From Cytophagales bacterium (lineage in GTDB: Bacteria > Bacteroidota > Bacteroidia > Cytophagales > UBA9547), in contig JAAFIH010000004.1 of assembly GCA_013297755.1 (NCBI GenBank), positions 122,087 through 186,086 on the forward strand: 64,000 bases of DNA, read 5' to 3'. The notes beneath the pieces are model-generated. The model did no database searches. It was not told the DNA's origin and saw only the letters and a program-made list of their open reading frames with translations. Below, in pieces: positions 14,169 to 23,269 of the stretch (the first letter of the stretch is position 1; each line of letters begins with the position of its first letter). A program made the translations under genes and the position numbers.

Positions 14169-15566
14169 ATGGCACTTGATACCGAAATTAATATTAAAAA
14201 CAGAGCAGACCAGATACGCAACGAAACTGCCGAGGGTGCTAATACTGCCAACCGTGTAGGCTCGTGGATGCGCGATGCGTGGGACACGCTAATTGATAAA
14301 ATAGGAACTCCAATCACAATACAAGAAATAGCCGATGCACTGGCAGGGTTTATACCACTTACCCAAAAGGCTTCTCCAAATGGTGTGGCTACTTTGGATG
14401 AAAATGGAAAAGTGCCAAATGCACAACTTGATATACCTATTCCAAACTTACAGCAGGTAAGTACAGCTGGAAATAGTACTACAATACCATTACAAGTAAA
14501 TGATAGAATAGGATCTTATGATTATAACACTACTATTTATCCTAATTATATAGATATTAATAACAATGTGCCAAGTAATCCAAAAACAAGAATAGTTGCA
14601 GGTGGTTTTACATGGTTTAACTCTATTAACTCAAGACTATTTATTGCTTGTGACCCACTTAACAATTTTATAAGAACAATAACATTTCCACACGCTAATG
14701 GTAGAGTTGCTCTTCAATCTGAAATTGAAGGAGCTGCTTTTAATCTTCAAATCCAAATCAACGCCATAAACACCTTATTGCAATCCAACGATGTGAATTT
14801 AGATAATGTGCAAGAATTGGTTGATTCTATAAAAACCGTACAAACGAGCCTAGCTACTATCTTAGTCAATGATTTGGTAACGGGTGGCGTAACTAAAGCA
14901 CTTACATCAGAGCAGGGCAAGGTGTTACAAGATACTAAGCAGAATATATTGGTAAATTACAGCGATGTAGATAAACACTTGCTAAGTGGCGGTGAGGTAA
15001 AAATAGATGTGGGTAATTCGGTTCTTTTGGCTTATAATCCATTGAATAACAACCCCCCAAGTGGCGAGGGTTATTTTGAGCCAAGACTTAGTTGGATTTT
15101 AGGCAAATTGTATGCCTTTGATGGTGTTAGTACAACAGAAAGTGCCGATTGGCAAAATAGACAATTAAAAAATAGTAATGGAAACGTAACATTTGATTAT
15201 GAAAACACCAAAATACCTCTTGGAGATTATGGTATTGGATGGGATTTTGCAAACTGGACAATTAAAATAGGGGCTTTCCAACCAAACAGCTTGCCAATTA
15301 TAAATTTCAACAATAGAAATTTGATTGGACGTAGAATGATAAATAGTGGTGGCGATTTATTGGATGCTATAGTTGTCAATCTAAACTGGGATGTGAATCA
15401 ATACAGACCTGCTACAAATGAATTTGAAAGCTATTTAGGTATTCCCAAAATAATCAAAGAAGTGCCAAATGCAGACGCCAACAATTTTTTATTTTTTGTT
15501 GGTACGGATGGTGCTTTAAAAGTGAAATCACCAAGTGGCACTGTAACAACCATAGCACCAGCGTAA
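14169..15566 (+). CDS. Tail fibre/baseplate-associated structural protein
   Basis: A 465-residue protein with an N-terminal LDTEINIKNRADQIRNETAEGANTANRVGSW helix, an ADALAGFIPLTQKASPNGVA region common in phage fibres, and a middle VNLDNVQELVDSI, then NDLVTGGVTKALTSEQGKVLQDTK, a motif that recurs in phage tail proteins. The C-terminal half is beta-rich and lacks recognisable catalytic residues. It lies upstream of the J-like gene, so it may be a fibre attached to the baseplate rather than a core wedge. Precise role unknown. Confidence 0.6.
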   Translation: MALDTEINIKNRADQIRNETAEGANTANRVGSWMRDAWDTLIDKIGTPITIQEIADALAGFIPLTQKASPNGVATLDENGKVPNAQLDIPIPNLQQVSTAGNSTTIPLQVNDRIGSYDYNTTIYPNYIDINNNVPSNPKTRIVAGGFTWFNSINSRLFIACDPLNNFIRTITFPHANGRVALQSEIEGAAFNLQIQINAINTLLQSNDVNLDNVQELVDSIKTVQTSLATILVNDLVTGGVTKALTSEQGKVLQDTKQNILVNYSDVDKHLLSGGEVKIDVGNSVLLAYNPLNNNPPSGEGYFEPRLSWILGKLYAFDGVSTTESADWQNRQLKNSNGNVTFDYENTKIPLGDYGIGWDFANWTIKIGAFQPNSLPIINFNNRNLIGRRMINSGGDLLDAIVVNLNWDVNQYRPATNEFESYLGIPKIIKEVPNADANNFLFFVGTDGALKVKSPSGTVTTIAPA

Positions 15567-15567
15567 A

Positions 15568-15640
15568 TAATGTAGAATGTAGAATGTAGAATTGGCTTAC
15601 GCATTTTTAATGTAAAAACATTCTAAATTCTAAATTAAAA
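15568..15640. repeat. Heptamer array (TAGAATG) with inverted partner
   Basis: TAGAATG units are followed by GGCTTACGC, then CATTCTAAATTCTAAATT, the reverse-complement type. The two halves can form an imperfect hairpin over the whole spacer before the J-like gene. Confidence 0.8.
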
Positions 15641-15646
15641 AAAATC

Positions 15647-16543
15647 ATGGCAAAATCAATAGCATTTTATTACAACCAATTAGTTGATTTGAAGCATACT
15701 CAAAGTGTATTACGAAATCAACTATTACCCAATGGAGATAGTTCGGTAGAGAATTTGGATAGCTTACTAAGTGAGCTTAATAGTAGCTCAAAGGTGGGTA
15801 TTTGGCGACTATGGGCGTGGATAATGGCTACTTTTGCGTGGATAACGGACACCAGTTTTGATACTGCAAGGGTTGATTTGCAATATACTGCCGATACTGC
15901 CTTGGTGGGTAACAATCGTTGGCTCGTGGATGTAGCCAAAGATTTTAGATATAACACAGCTACAAATAACATGGTTCCGTTAGTGATAGATGCCATGACT
16001 AAGGCTAGTGTTTATGCCAACCCCACCTTGCAACCAAACGAAATACGACCTATTACGGTAGCCACCGTGATAAAATCAAACGCTGGGTTTACCAATTTGC
16101 TAATTGCTAAAACCGTAAGTGGTAATTTTGCCAAGTTGAATATCAACGAAATGAATGCATTTAGAGATTATCTGACAAAATACAAGCAATTTGCAGGTAC
16201 AAATATTCAGATAAACAGCCAAGATGGCGATATTTTGAAATATAACCTAAGCGTCCGTTTTGATTTTACGCTCGGTACACCAAACCCTGAAGTTGCCATA
16301 AAAACAGCTATCATAAATGCACTCAAAAATATAGATTTCAACGGTAAACTGGAGCGATTGAAACTAGACGATGCCATACAGGCGGTGCCAGGAGTGCAAG
16401 GTATAACAGGCACGTACTCGGCTCGTGGGTTTGATAATTTAGGATATATTACCTTCCAAGATTTTTACCAAACCTTGAGCGGTTATATCAATGTGAGCAA
16501 CGTGCCTAGCGAACAGACTATTACATTGATAGCAAATGACTAA
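15647..16543 (+). CDS. Baseplate J-like protein (Mu gp47 / P2 gpJ-like)
   Basis: A 298-residue protein. The core WRLWAWIMATFAWITDTSFDTA, central TVATVIKSNAGFTNLLIAKTV, and late NGKLERLKLDDAIQAVPGVQGI pattern resembles J-type wedge proteins, in which a final I-x-x-V-P-G-V-x-x-V motif is common. J proteins form the outer baseplate wedges that hold the fibres. Six bp separate it from the downstream gene, suggesting translational coupling with a gpI-like partner. Confidence 0.6.
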   Translation: MAKSIAFYYNQLVDLKHTQSVLRNQLLPNGDSSVENLDSLLSELNSSSKVGIWRLWAWIMATFAWITDTSFDTARVDLQYTADTALVGNNRWLVDVAKDFRYNTATNNMVPLVIDAMTKASVYANPTLQPNEIRPITVATVIKSNAGFTNLLIAKTVSGNFAKLNINEMNAFRDYLTKYKQFAGTNIQINSQDGDILKYNLSVRFDFTLGTPNPEVAIKTAIINALKNIDFNGKLERLKLDDAIQAVPGVQGITGTYSARGFDNLGYITFQDFYQTLSGYINVSNVPSEQTITLIAND

Positions 16544-16548
16544 ATTCT

Positions 16549-17076
16549 ATGAACGTACTATTTGATTTCAGAATTTTTATCATCCAAACCCTGCCTGTAT
16601 TGCTACGCAAACCCAAGCAGGTGGCGTGGGTGGCGTGTATGGTAAGCCCTTTTGTAACTATGCTACAAGAGTTGCAAAATTTTATAGATACAACCCTATT
16701 GGATGCCAAATATAGTGCTCAAACACAGGTATTTACCTATTTGCTAAAATCCAAGTTCCCTGCATTTCAACTATTTATAGAAAATAGCAACAAAACCATA
16801 GTTTCGGATACATACATAGGTACTGGTTTATTGAATGATTACGATGTATTTATAGGTACAGGGCTTAACAACAATTATAACGTAATCATTGGTACTGGCA
16901 TAGGTGGCACAACCGTTGACAAACCCGATTTCTATGTAGTAATCACTACTGGAGTGCCAACAGCTATTCAGATAATGGCCATTAGAAGCTATGTAAATAA
17001 ATATAAGATATACAGCACCACGTACCAAATAGTAAATTTCGCCAAAACGGTCATTTATTATAAAAACTATAATTAA
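16549..17076 (+). CDS. gpI-like baseplate protein
   Basis: A 175-residue protein directly after the J-like gene, in the usual J-I order of contractile phages. The N-terminal half is helical and hydrophobic (IQTLPVLLRKPKQVAWVACM; QELQNFIDTTL), while the C-terminal half has three IGTG motifs (about residues 90-122) separated by short Asn/Tyr-rich linkers. No catalytic motif. The function is inferred only from order; I recognise no family. Confidence 0.45.
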   Translation: MNVLFDFRIFIIQTLPVLLRKPKQVAWVACMVSPFVTMLQELQNFIDTTLLDAKYSAQTQVFTYLLKSKFPAFQLFIENSNKTIVSDTYIGTGLLNDYDVFIGTGLNNNYNVIIGTGIGGTTVDKPDFYVVITTGVPTAIQIMAIRSYVNKYKIYSTTYQIVNFAKTVIYYKNYN

Positions 17077-17116
17077 AGCCCCTCCCCTTTGGGGCAGGGG
17101 TTGGGGTGGGGTTTTA
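17076..17116. repeat. C/G-rich hairpin repeat, reverse orientation
   Basis: AGCCCCTCCCCTTTGGGGCAGGGG followed by TTGGGGTGGGGTTTT is the reverse complement of the family at 7117-7165. It follows the gpI-like gene directly and could act as a weak terminator because it ends in TTTT. Confidence 0.75.
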
Positions 17117-17158
17117 AAATTTATTAAAAAAATTATTACAATAAAATAAAATAAATCA

Positions 17159-18268
17159 ATGAAAAAATACGATATAAAAACAGCAGACATTACAGCCCCA
17201 AATTCGATAGAGGGTATAAAATTTAGAATCCAAGACCTAACCTACATTCAAGATGGGGTTTTGGAAAATGATATTGCATTTGCAGAATCTATCATACAAG
17301 GAAATATTCCTAGCAGTATTCCTGTAATAGTAAATGGATGCAAAATTACCAAAACTGGTAATACTTACGATGTAGAGGCAGGTACAATTTATTACGAAAA
17401 AATGTTTTATACGGTATTGGCAGGTACACTAACTACGCCAAATGTGCCAAGATGGGCAATAGATACAAGCCCTAGTGGAGCTTACGATAGGCGATTTGTT
17501 ACTTCTCAAAACAACAATCAGACTATTGAAGTAAACAAAGATTATCAAATGGAGCTAGTAGCCACTGGGGGCATACGTGATTACAATAAATTGTATACCT
17601 TTAAGCAATTAATGGTGTATAACAGCTACACGTTTGAGGATTTGAGGATAGTGCATAATTTTACTGGAACTGATTTTGAAACCAGTAGAATGGGTAAGCC
17701 TTATGGCAGATATGCGGGATTTGCAATCGCTGATAGTGCAAATGTAAGCCCTATTGGTAATCCAAGTTTTGCAGGCAAATTTTTGGCAGGGGTTAATGGG
17801 CTAAACCCTGATTATGCAGGGGCTGGAGTTGCAGGTGGTCAAGACAGAGTTACGCTAACCAAAGAACAATGTGCAATGCAAGACCATGTGCATAATGTTA
17901 GTGCAACTCAAGCACCTCATAATCATGGAGGGAATACAGGAAATGGCGGTGGGCACAAGCATACTGGAAGTACAAGTACGAATGGTGCTCATACGCACAA
18001 TGTTGGTGTAATTGGAGCCACAAATGCTGAGTTTGGAAGTGGCAGAACGGAATTGGGTGGTGGTAACAGAACCACTTCTAGCAATGGCGACCACTCACAC
18101 ACTTTAAACATTGATAATGCACCAGCCCACGTCCATACCATAAGCGATGCAACCCCTGCAATAACGGTTACAGAAACTACAATAGGAAGAGATGCAACAC
18201 AGGCATTTGACAACCGCCCAAGTTATATTACGGTTGGCTATTTGGTAAAAGTGGAGTTGCCGATGTAA
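17159..18268 (+). CDS. Tail fibre protein with HxH metal-binding C-terminal region
   Basis: A 369-residue protein. The N-terminal part (1-160) probably attaches to the baseplate. From about residue 240 there are six His-x-His motifs (HVH, HNH, HKH, HTH, HSH, HVH) in Gly/Ser/Thr-rich sequence, ending in DNRPSYITVGYLVKVELP. Such HxH repeats coordinate iron in T4 long tail fibre tips, and the collar-like ending is widespread in tail fibres. It is the last gene of the late block. The related tail-collar protein at 29,467 shares the HNHGG, GAHTHN, GDHSHT and NRPxY elements. Confidence 0.75.
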   Translation: MKKYDIKTADITAPNSIEGIKFRIQDLTYIQDGVLENDIAFAESIIQGNIPSSIPVIVNGCKITKTGNTYDVEAGTIYYEKMFYTVLAGTLTTPNVPRWAIDTSPSGAYDRRFVTSQNNNQTIEVNKDYQMELVATGGIRDYNKLYTFKQLMVYNSYTFEDLRIVHNFTGTDFETSRMGKPYGRYAGFAIADSANVSPIGNPSFAGKFLAGVNGLNPDYAGAGVAGGQDRVTLTKEQCAMQDHVHNVSATQAPHNHGGNTGNGGGHKHTGSTSTNGAHTHNVGVIGATNAEFGSGRTELGGGNRTTSSNGDHSHTLNIDNAPAHVHTISDATPAITVTETTIGRDATQAFDNRPSYITVGYLVKVELPM

Positions 18269-18385
18269 TTTGCCCCTAGCCCAAAAAAGCATAGTCAAAT
18301 CCATAGTAGCCTGCAAAGGCGACCGAAGCAAAACCAAAACAGAAGTATTTACTACCAACTACCCACTAGATTAAGTAATTTTTCT
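18269..18385. other. Short region after the last fibre gene
   Basis: A 34-codon ORF (TTG at 18,270 to TAA at 18,374) is open here but has no ATG start and no recognisable family; it is probably fortuitous or a decayed remnant. No other feature seen before the terminator. Confidence 0.5.
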
Positions 18386-18418
18386 AAAACTGTTAAATAA
18401 TCATTTAACAGTTTTTTT
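18386..18418 (+). terminator. Rho-independent terminator of the late phage block
   Basis: AAAACTGTTAAAT (18,386-18,398), loop AATC, ATTTAACAGTTTT (18,403-18,415): 13 perfect bp followed by T-run. This marks the end of the rightward transcription unit. Confidence 0.9.
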
Positions 18419-18456
18419 GTGTCATTTTGAATTAAAAGTTTGTATCATTTTGAATT
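18419..18456. repeat. Direct repeat of TGTRTCATTTTGAATT next to the prophage end
   Basis: Two near-identical 16-bp copies (18,419-18,434 and 18,441-18,456) start with TG and lie just past the last phage gene and terminator. A third, degenerate copy with two insertions (TGTGTCAATTTTGGAAT) is at about 18,784. They could be transposase-binding end sites of a Mu-like phage, which also begin 5'-TG, but orientation and end cannot be fixed from one side. Confidence 0.4.
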
Positions 18457-18925
18457 GGCGATTATAATAGTGTGGTTGATTCTTCTCAAACAATGCAAAA
18501 ACTTTTTAAATGTTTTTTAAGAAATACCTTTTTATTTAAAAATATCCCAACAAATTCTTAAACATGCCTAGAACCCCAAATGGAGTGGCTTTTGGTACTA
18601 CTTTTTTAAAAACACTATTTTAAAAGTAATATTTTAAAATTTTAAAATAAAAAAATTCAACTCTTTTTCCTTGACATATTGAAGATTAATTGTTTGAATC
18701 ATAAATATTTAGTGTACCTTTCAATTGATACTATTGGGTTTTGTATACAAAATAGCAAGTAAAATATACCATTTTGGCAATATTGTGTCAATTTTGGAAT
18801 GCTTGAATTATAAATATACTGAAAATCAGGGAGTTAGCTTTAGAATGCGAAAACTAAAATATTTATTTTAATTCTGGTTTTATACTATCAATCTTTCCAA
18901 TATATCATTCATAACATTCAAATTA
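18457..18925. other. AT-rich intergenic region, presumed prophage-chromosome junction
   Basis: About 470 bp without a credible gene; very A/T-rich with T-runs. No tRNA and no clear inverted repeat. It lies between the last phage gene and chromosomal genes, so the prophage end is probably inside it. Confidence 0.6.
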
Positions 18926-19297
18926 TTACTTTCTAAATACAAAATATACTGCCATTATAATACAAATGAATGCTGCAAAGTAATTCCAATTCCATTTGTC
19001 GGTTTTAAAAACAAAAAGAGCCATAATTACAAAAATGATTAATGTAATTACTTCTTGGATTATTTTTAATTGAAATAAATTGAAAGGGCCTCCATTTCCG
19101 GTAAAACCAATTTTGTTGGCTGGTATCATGAGTAAATACTCAAAAAATGCAATCAACCAACTCAAAATAATAATACCAATCAAGCTAGAACCCGAAAACC
19201 AACCCCATTTTTTGAATTGCAAATGTCCATACCATGCAAAAGTCATAAATAGGTTTGAAAGCACAAGTAGTAATATTGTTACAATTCCTTTATTCAT
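18926..19297 (-). CDS. DUF486 family small membrane protein
   Basis: A 123-residue protein from ATG at 19,297-19,295 (an upstream ATG at 19,315 adds six residues but overlaps the previous gene more). Four hydrophobic segments with the DUF486 pattern LSNLFMTFAWYGHLQF, SWLIAFFEYLLMIPANKIG, FNLFQLKIIQEVITLIIFV and a last membrane helix before PVYFVFRK-like end. The family is distantly related to drug/metabolite transporters; its substrate is unknown. It overlaps the stop region of the upstream OmpA gene by 8 bp, indicating an operon. Confidence 0.8.
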   Translation of the reverse strand: MNKGIVTILLLVLSNLFMTFAWYGHLQFKKWGWFSGSSLIGIIILSWLIAFFEYLLMIPANKIGFTGNGGPFNLFQLKIIQEVITLIIFVIMALFVFKTDKWNWNYFAAFICIIMAVYFVFRK

Positions 19298-21425
19298 GTG
19301 GTTTGATAACATCAAATTCTACTCTTCGATTTATTTTTTTGTCTTCGTTGGTTACCTCCATTCTCAATGGCCGCAAAGCACCATAACCTATGGCTTCGAT
19401 TCTATCTTCGTCAATCTTACCTTTTGATTGTATATATTCTTTGATAGCTTCTGCTCTTTTTTGAGATAATTTTTTATTGGTATCTGCACTGCCATCAGAG
19501 TTTGTATGTCCCGAAATTTTTAATTTATACAATGGATTATCTAGCATAAATTTCATGACCATATCCAAAGATTTGTACATTTCAGGTAAAATAGACCAAC
19601 TATCATGCTCAAATTCTATTCTATCCAACACCAATGGTTTATGATTGTCAATCATTTTGGTTACAAGTTTGATAAGTGTATCATTTTTTAGGGTAAACTC
19701 TTCTTCAATACTAAAAAAATCATCGCCTTGTATCACAACCATATATCTGTTGTTGTTGATTAAATCAAACTCAAAAGAGCCATCTGGCCTCAAAAACTTA
19801 GGTGCTACTTCTATGCCATGATCAAGATCAATAATAGAAATCATACCTTTGGCCGGTTTATATTTTGACTCTTCTGCTGGAATTGGTTTTACTATGTCTT
19901 CTATTTTGTTTTGTGGCAAATCTTGGGGTTGTGTTTCTCTCGAAAACACAGGATCGCTGTGTGTAGAAATTGTATCTTGAGTAGCCACAGAATCTGGTGA
20001 AATTTGAGTAATAATGGCTTCCTCGTCTGTTTTGAGAACTTTGAGAGTACCAACCAACTTGGTGTAAGAATTGGGCTGTGCCTCCATGGGTAGAGGAAAA
20101 GAGTATAAATCTAGGTTTTTAAGGTCGTTTTCTTCAGATTTTGCATAAAACAAATCTTTGGAAGCTGCATCAATCGTAAAATAATATTCGGTACCTTTGC
20201 CATTGACAAGTGGGCCAATATTGCGAGGTTCGTCCCATTTTCCATTGATTTGACGCACTTTATATATATCATAATCTCCAAAACTATTGGGATGCCCATT
20301 GGAACTATAATATAAAACTTGAAATTTGGGATGAAAAAACGGACTTACTTCGCTGCCTCTGGTATTTATAATTGGCCCAAGATTGCTCGGAAACGACCAA
20401 GAATCATCATTTTGCCGCACACAAAACCAAATATCTGAAAGCCCAAAGCCACCCAATCGGTCGGAAGCAAAAAATAGGGTATCCTCGCTGTGCGAAAGCG
20501 ATGGTTGCGAATCCCAGGCTCTACTATTGACATTGGCACCAAGATTACGAACATTTTTCCAAATCACATCGCCAGTATACTCATCTACATCCTTGTCGGC
20601 AGAGTATATATCACAATTTCCATAGCCATCTCTGGCATTACAACGCACAAAATAAAGCCTGTTTCCATCTTTTGTCAAACAAGGCGAACCTTCATTGAGG
20701 TCTGTATTAATACCTTTAAATTCTTCGGCATTGTTCCAATAACCATCTTTTCCAGTGCAATAAAATAGGTCTTCGTTGGATAAATAATCCATACCTTTTT
20801 TATTTCTTTTAGATGTAATGAGTAATAAAGTGCGTTCTTGGTTTACAGAAGGACCATAGTCAGCATCTCTACTATTTACCTCTGGGCCCATGTTGAGCAG
20901 CACACTATGAGGTGGCCTAAGGGTATCAATATCTTTGCGATAATCTACCATTTTGTAGTAATAATCTATGGGTACAAAATAGTCTTTGTCTAGTTGCATG
21001 AGCGAATCGTAATGTGTCCAAACACGCTTTAAATCTTGTCTGTGATGTTTTAAAACTAGTTTATACAACGAGCGAGTTTTGTTTTTATTGCCAAATTTCT
21101 CATATAACTGTCCTAATCGCCAAAGTAAATAAGTATCCATATAAAAATTACGAATACCAAATTGACTTACATATTTTTCGGTAAGAAAAAGACTTTTTTT
21201 GAAGTCTCTTTTCGAGTCTGCTTTAGTTATTTCTGCTTTTAATTTTAAATCTTCAAAATAATCAATCACATTGATATTTTTGAAATACATTTGGTAATCT
21301 CCAGAAGGAATCAAATGGGTAATATTACTATCTTTTAATGACTCTATATTACCTTTGAGTTTTTTCTGAGATAGGGCAGAAAAATAAAAATTTATATATA
21401 ATAGGATAAAAATTAATTTTTTCAA
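19290..21425 (-). CDS. PorE-like T9SS-associated protein: TPR, PD40 propeller, OmpA-C
   Basis: A 711-residue protein with a signal peptide (about 1-19, IFILLYINFYFSALSQ). Residues 60-150 are helical and TPR-like; about 180-440 hold PD40/WD40-like beta-propeller blades (SPCLTKDGNRLYFV; SQPSLSHSEDTLFFASDR; SPFFHPKFQVLYYSSNG); 530-590 resemble a carboxypeptidase regulatory-like domain; 600-705 are an OmpA C-terminal domain with KISGHTNSDGSADTNKKLSQKRAEAIKEY and RRVEF. This domain order is that of PorE, which links T9SS outer-membrane rings to peptidoglycan. Consistent with the T9SS cargo at 30.5-44 kb. Confidence 0.75.
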   Translation of the reverse strand: MKKLIFILLYINFYFSALSQKKLKGNIESLKDSNITHLIPSGDYQMYFKNINVIDYFEDLKLKAEITKADSKRDFKKSLFLTEKYVSQFGIRNFYMDTYLLWRLGQLYEKFGNKNKTRSLYKLVLKHHRQDLKRVWTHYDSLMQLDKDYFVPIDYYYKMVDYRKDIDTLRPPHSVLLNMGPEVNSRDADYGPSVNQERTLLLITSKRNKKGMDYLSNEDLFYCTGKDGYWNNAEEFKGINTDLNEGSPCLTKDGNRLYFVRCNARDGYGNCDIYSADKDVDEYTGDVIWKNVRNLGANVNSRAWDSQPSLSHSEDTLFFASDRLGGFGLSDIWFCVRQNDDSWSFPSNLGPIINTRGSEVSPFFHPKFQVLYYSSNGHPNSFGDYDIYKVRQINGKWDEPRNIGPLVNGKGTEYYFTIDAASKDLFYAKSEENDLKNLDLYSFPLPMEAQPNSYTKLVGTLKVLKTDEEAIITQISPDSVATQDTISTHSDPVFSRETQPQDLPQNKIEDIVKPIPAEESKYKPAKGMISIIDLDHGIEVAPKFLRPDGSFEFDLINNNRYMVVIQGDDFFSIEEEFTLKNDTLIKLVTKMIDNHKPLVLDRIEFEHDSWSILPEMYKSLDMVMKFMLDNPLYKLKISGHTNSDGSADTNKKLSQKRAEAIKEYIQSKGKIDEDRIEAIGYGALRPLRMEVTNEDKKINRRVEFDVIKPHE

Positions 21426-21876
21426 TGTAAAACTTATAGATAATGCAATTATATTAAATTGACTAAATTAAAATAAATTACACAATCATACTATTTATTT
21501 TGATTTATTTATAAACAAATCATTAAAAATTTAAGAAATTAAAATAAAATTATTTGATATTAGTAATAATATTTTATTTATTATTATTTATAAAAGTAAT
21601 AATATTAATAATAAAAATGTTATTTATTTACTTTTTGTTGAGCATATCTTTGTTTACTTTTTTTTAAAATTACAATAGGGGAATTTTTAAACTTCGATTT
21701 TTTTGACTACACCTATTAAAAATCAAAAACGAAAGTTTTGAAAGTTATATATAGATTGTAGATGGGGCATGGTTTTTGGAAAAATTAGTAGTTTATTAGT
21801 TGTTTCATTACATTTGATTAAAAAAATGTTTGTTTCTACTTTTTATAAATCTTAGTCAATTATTATTATATTTTAT
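21426..21876. other. AT-rich divergent intergenic region
   Basis: About 450 bp between the leftward OmpA gene and the rightward aminotransferase. Extremely A/T-rich (long A and T stretches, TTATTTATT runs). No gene or RNA family recognised; it must carry promoters for both neighbours. Confidence 0.6.
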
Positions 21877-21884
21877 TATTTTTG
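21877..21884 (+). promoter_or_regulatory. -7 box TATTTTTG (TAnnTTTG) of the aminotransferase gene
   Basis: Exact match to the Bacteroidota -7 consensus, 33 bp upstream of the ATG at 21,917 (a transcription start near 21,890 is expected). No clear TTG -33 element. The box lies inside an upstream in-frame extension of the gene, which argues for the shorter start. Confidence 0.55.
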
Positions 21885-21916
21885 CATGGTTTTATCAAAA
21901 AGTGAAATCATATAAT

Positions 21917-23218
21917 ATGAGACAAAAATTATTGAGTGAGGGTGCAAAAGAATTGAGTTATGAAATTAGAGAAATAGTAAAAAAAGCTGATTTAATAAAA
22001 CAATTAGGGCAAACTATTTATTGGGAAAATATTGGCGATCCTATTGCCAAAAATCATCAAATGCCTGATTGGATGAAAGAAATTATCGTTGAAACTGTAC
22101 GTGAAAACGATAGCTATGGCTATTGCCCATCCAAAGGAGTACTCGAAACTAGAGAATTTTTGGCCTCTCTTAATAACAGAAAAAATGGTGTAAAAATTAC
22201 TTCTGATGACATTTGTTTTTTCAATGGATTGGGTGATGCTATTGGCAAAGTATACCAATTTTTGAGTGCAACCGCACGCATTATTCAGCCCTCGCCTGGG
22301 TATTCTACACACTCAAGTAGCGAAAGTGCCCATGCACATGCAACCCCTATTACCTACAAACTCGATCCTGAAAATCATTGGTTTCCTGATATAGACGACC
22401 TGTATTTGAAAGTGAAATATAACCCAAATATTGTTGGTATTTTGATTATAAACCCAGATAATCCTACAGGAATGGTTTATCCTTTGGAAAGTTTGAAGCG
22501 AATTGTTGCTATTGCTAGAGAGTTTAATTTGTTTATTATTAGCGATGAAATATATCTAAATATTACTTATAATGGAGCTAGAGCATACGCCTTATCAGAA
22601 GTAATAGAAGACATGCCGGGAATAGCCCTTAAAGGAATATCCAAAGAATTGCCTTGGCCAGGCTCACGCTGTGGCTGGATGGAATATTACAACAAAGACA
22701 AAGATGCAGATTTCTTACGACTTTGCTCTGCCATAGACAATGCCAAAATGATTGAGGTATGTAGCACCAAAATACCTCAAAAAACAATTCCAAGAATCAT
22801 GGGCGATAGCCGCTATTGGCCATACAGAAATGCTTTGAACGAAAAAATTGGCAAACGGAGTTCTATCATTTCTGAATATTTCAAAGATATACCACAGTTG
22901 GCTTTTAATCCTACTTATGGAGCTTTTTACAATACTATTATTTTTAGAGAAGGTTCGCTAAAACCAACCCAAAAACTTGACATAAAAGACAAAATGATTG
23001 CAAATCTGGTAGAATCTTGGGTTGATATACCAGATATGCCCCTTGATAAGCGATTTGTATATTATTTGTTGGGAGCTACTGGTATTTGTGTGGTGCCAAT
23101 ATCATCGTTTTGCTCTGATTTGCAAGGGTTTAGGATTACATTATTGGAAGAAAATGAGGAATTATTAAAAGATATTTTTAGGAACTTGAGAAATGCCATT
23201 TTAGAATATTTAATCTGA
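21917..23218 (+). CDS. Class I/II PLP-dependent aminotransferase
   Basis: A 433-residue protein from ATG at 21,917. An ATG at 21,830 would add 29 hydrophobic residues and contains the -7 box, so the shorter start is chosen. Fold-type I motifs: cofactor Lys243 in GISKELPWPGSRCGW, NPDNPTGMVYP, and ISDEIYLNI. The layout of an IYWENIGDPI stretch near the start and an N-terminal EIREIVKKA helix resembles alanine/aspartate aminotransferase-type enzymes (AlaA-like). Substrate cannot be told from sequence alone. It lies upstream of the restriction-modification genes, 51 bp apart. Confidence 0.85.
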   Translation: MRQKLLSEGAKELSYEIREIVKKADLIKQLGQTIYWENIGDPIAKNHQMPDWMKEIIVETVRENDSYGYCPSKGVLETREFLASLNNRKNGVKITSDDICFFNGLGDAIGKVYQFLSATARIIQPSPGYSTHSSSESAHAHATPITYKLDPENHWFPDIDDLYLKVKYNPNIVGILIINPDNPTGMVYPLESLKRIVAIAREFNLFIISDEIYLNITYNGARAYALSEVIEDMPGIALKGISKELPWPGSRCGWMEYYNKDKDADFLRLCSAIDNAKMIEVCSTKIPQKTIPRIMGDSRYWPYRNALNEKIGKRSSIISEYFKDIPQLAFNPTYGAFYNTIIFREGSLKPTQKLDIKDKMIANLVESWVDIPDMPLDKRFVYYLLGATGICVVPISSFCSDLQGFRITLLEENEELLKDIFRNLRNAILEYLI

Positions 23219-23269
23219 GAAAATTATGAATAATTAATTGAATTTATCTATCAATGTAAAGAAAATAAA

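Noticed and set aside
18270..18374. 34-codon ORF after the last fibre gene
   Set aside because: TTG start only and no recognisable family; too short to support.
1..18418. Tailocin or extracellular contractile injection system rather than a phage
   Set aside because: Terminase, portal, protease/scaffold and a capsid protein are all present, so the element encodes a head and packaging system.
21830..21916. Upstream ATG for the aminotransferase giving a membrane-anchored protein
   Set aside because: It contains an exact -7 promoter box and gives an odd hydrophobic extension for a PLP enzyme; ATG at 21,917 fits better.
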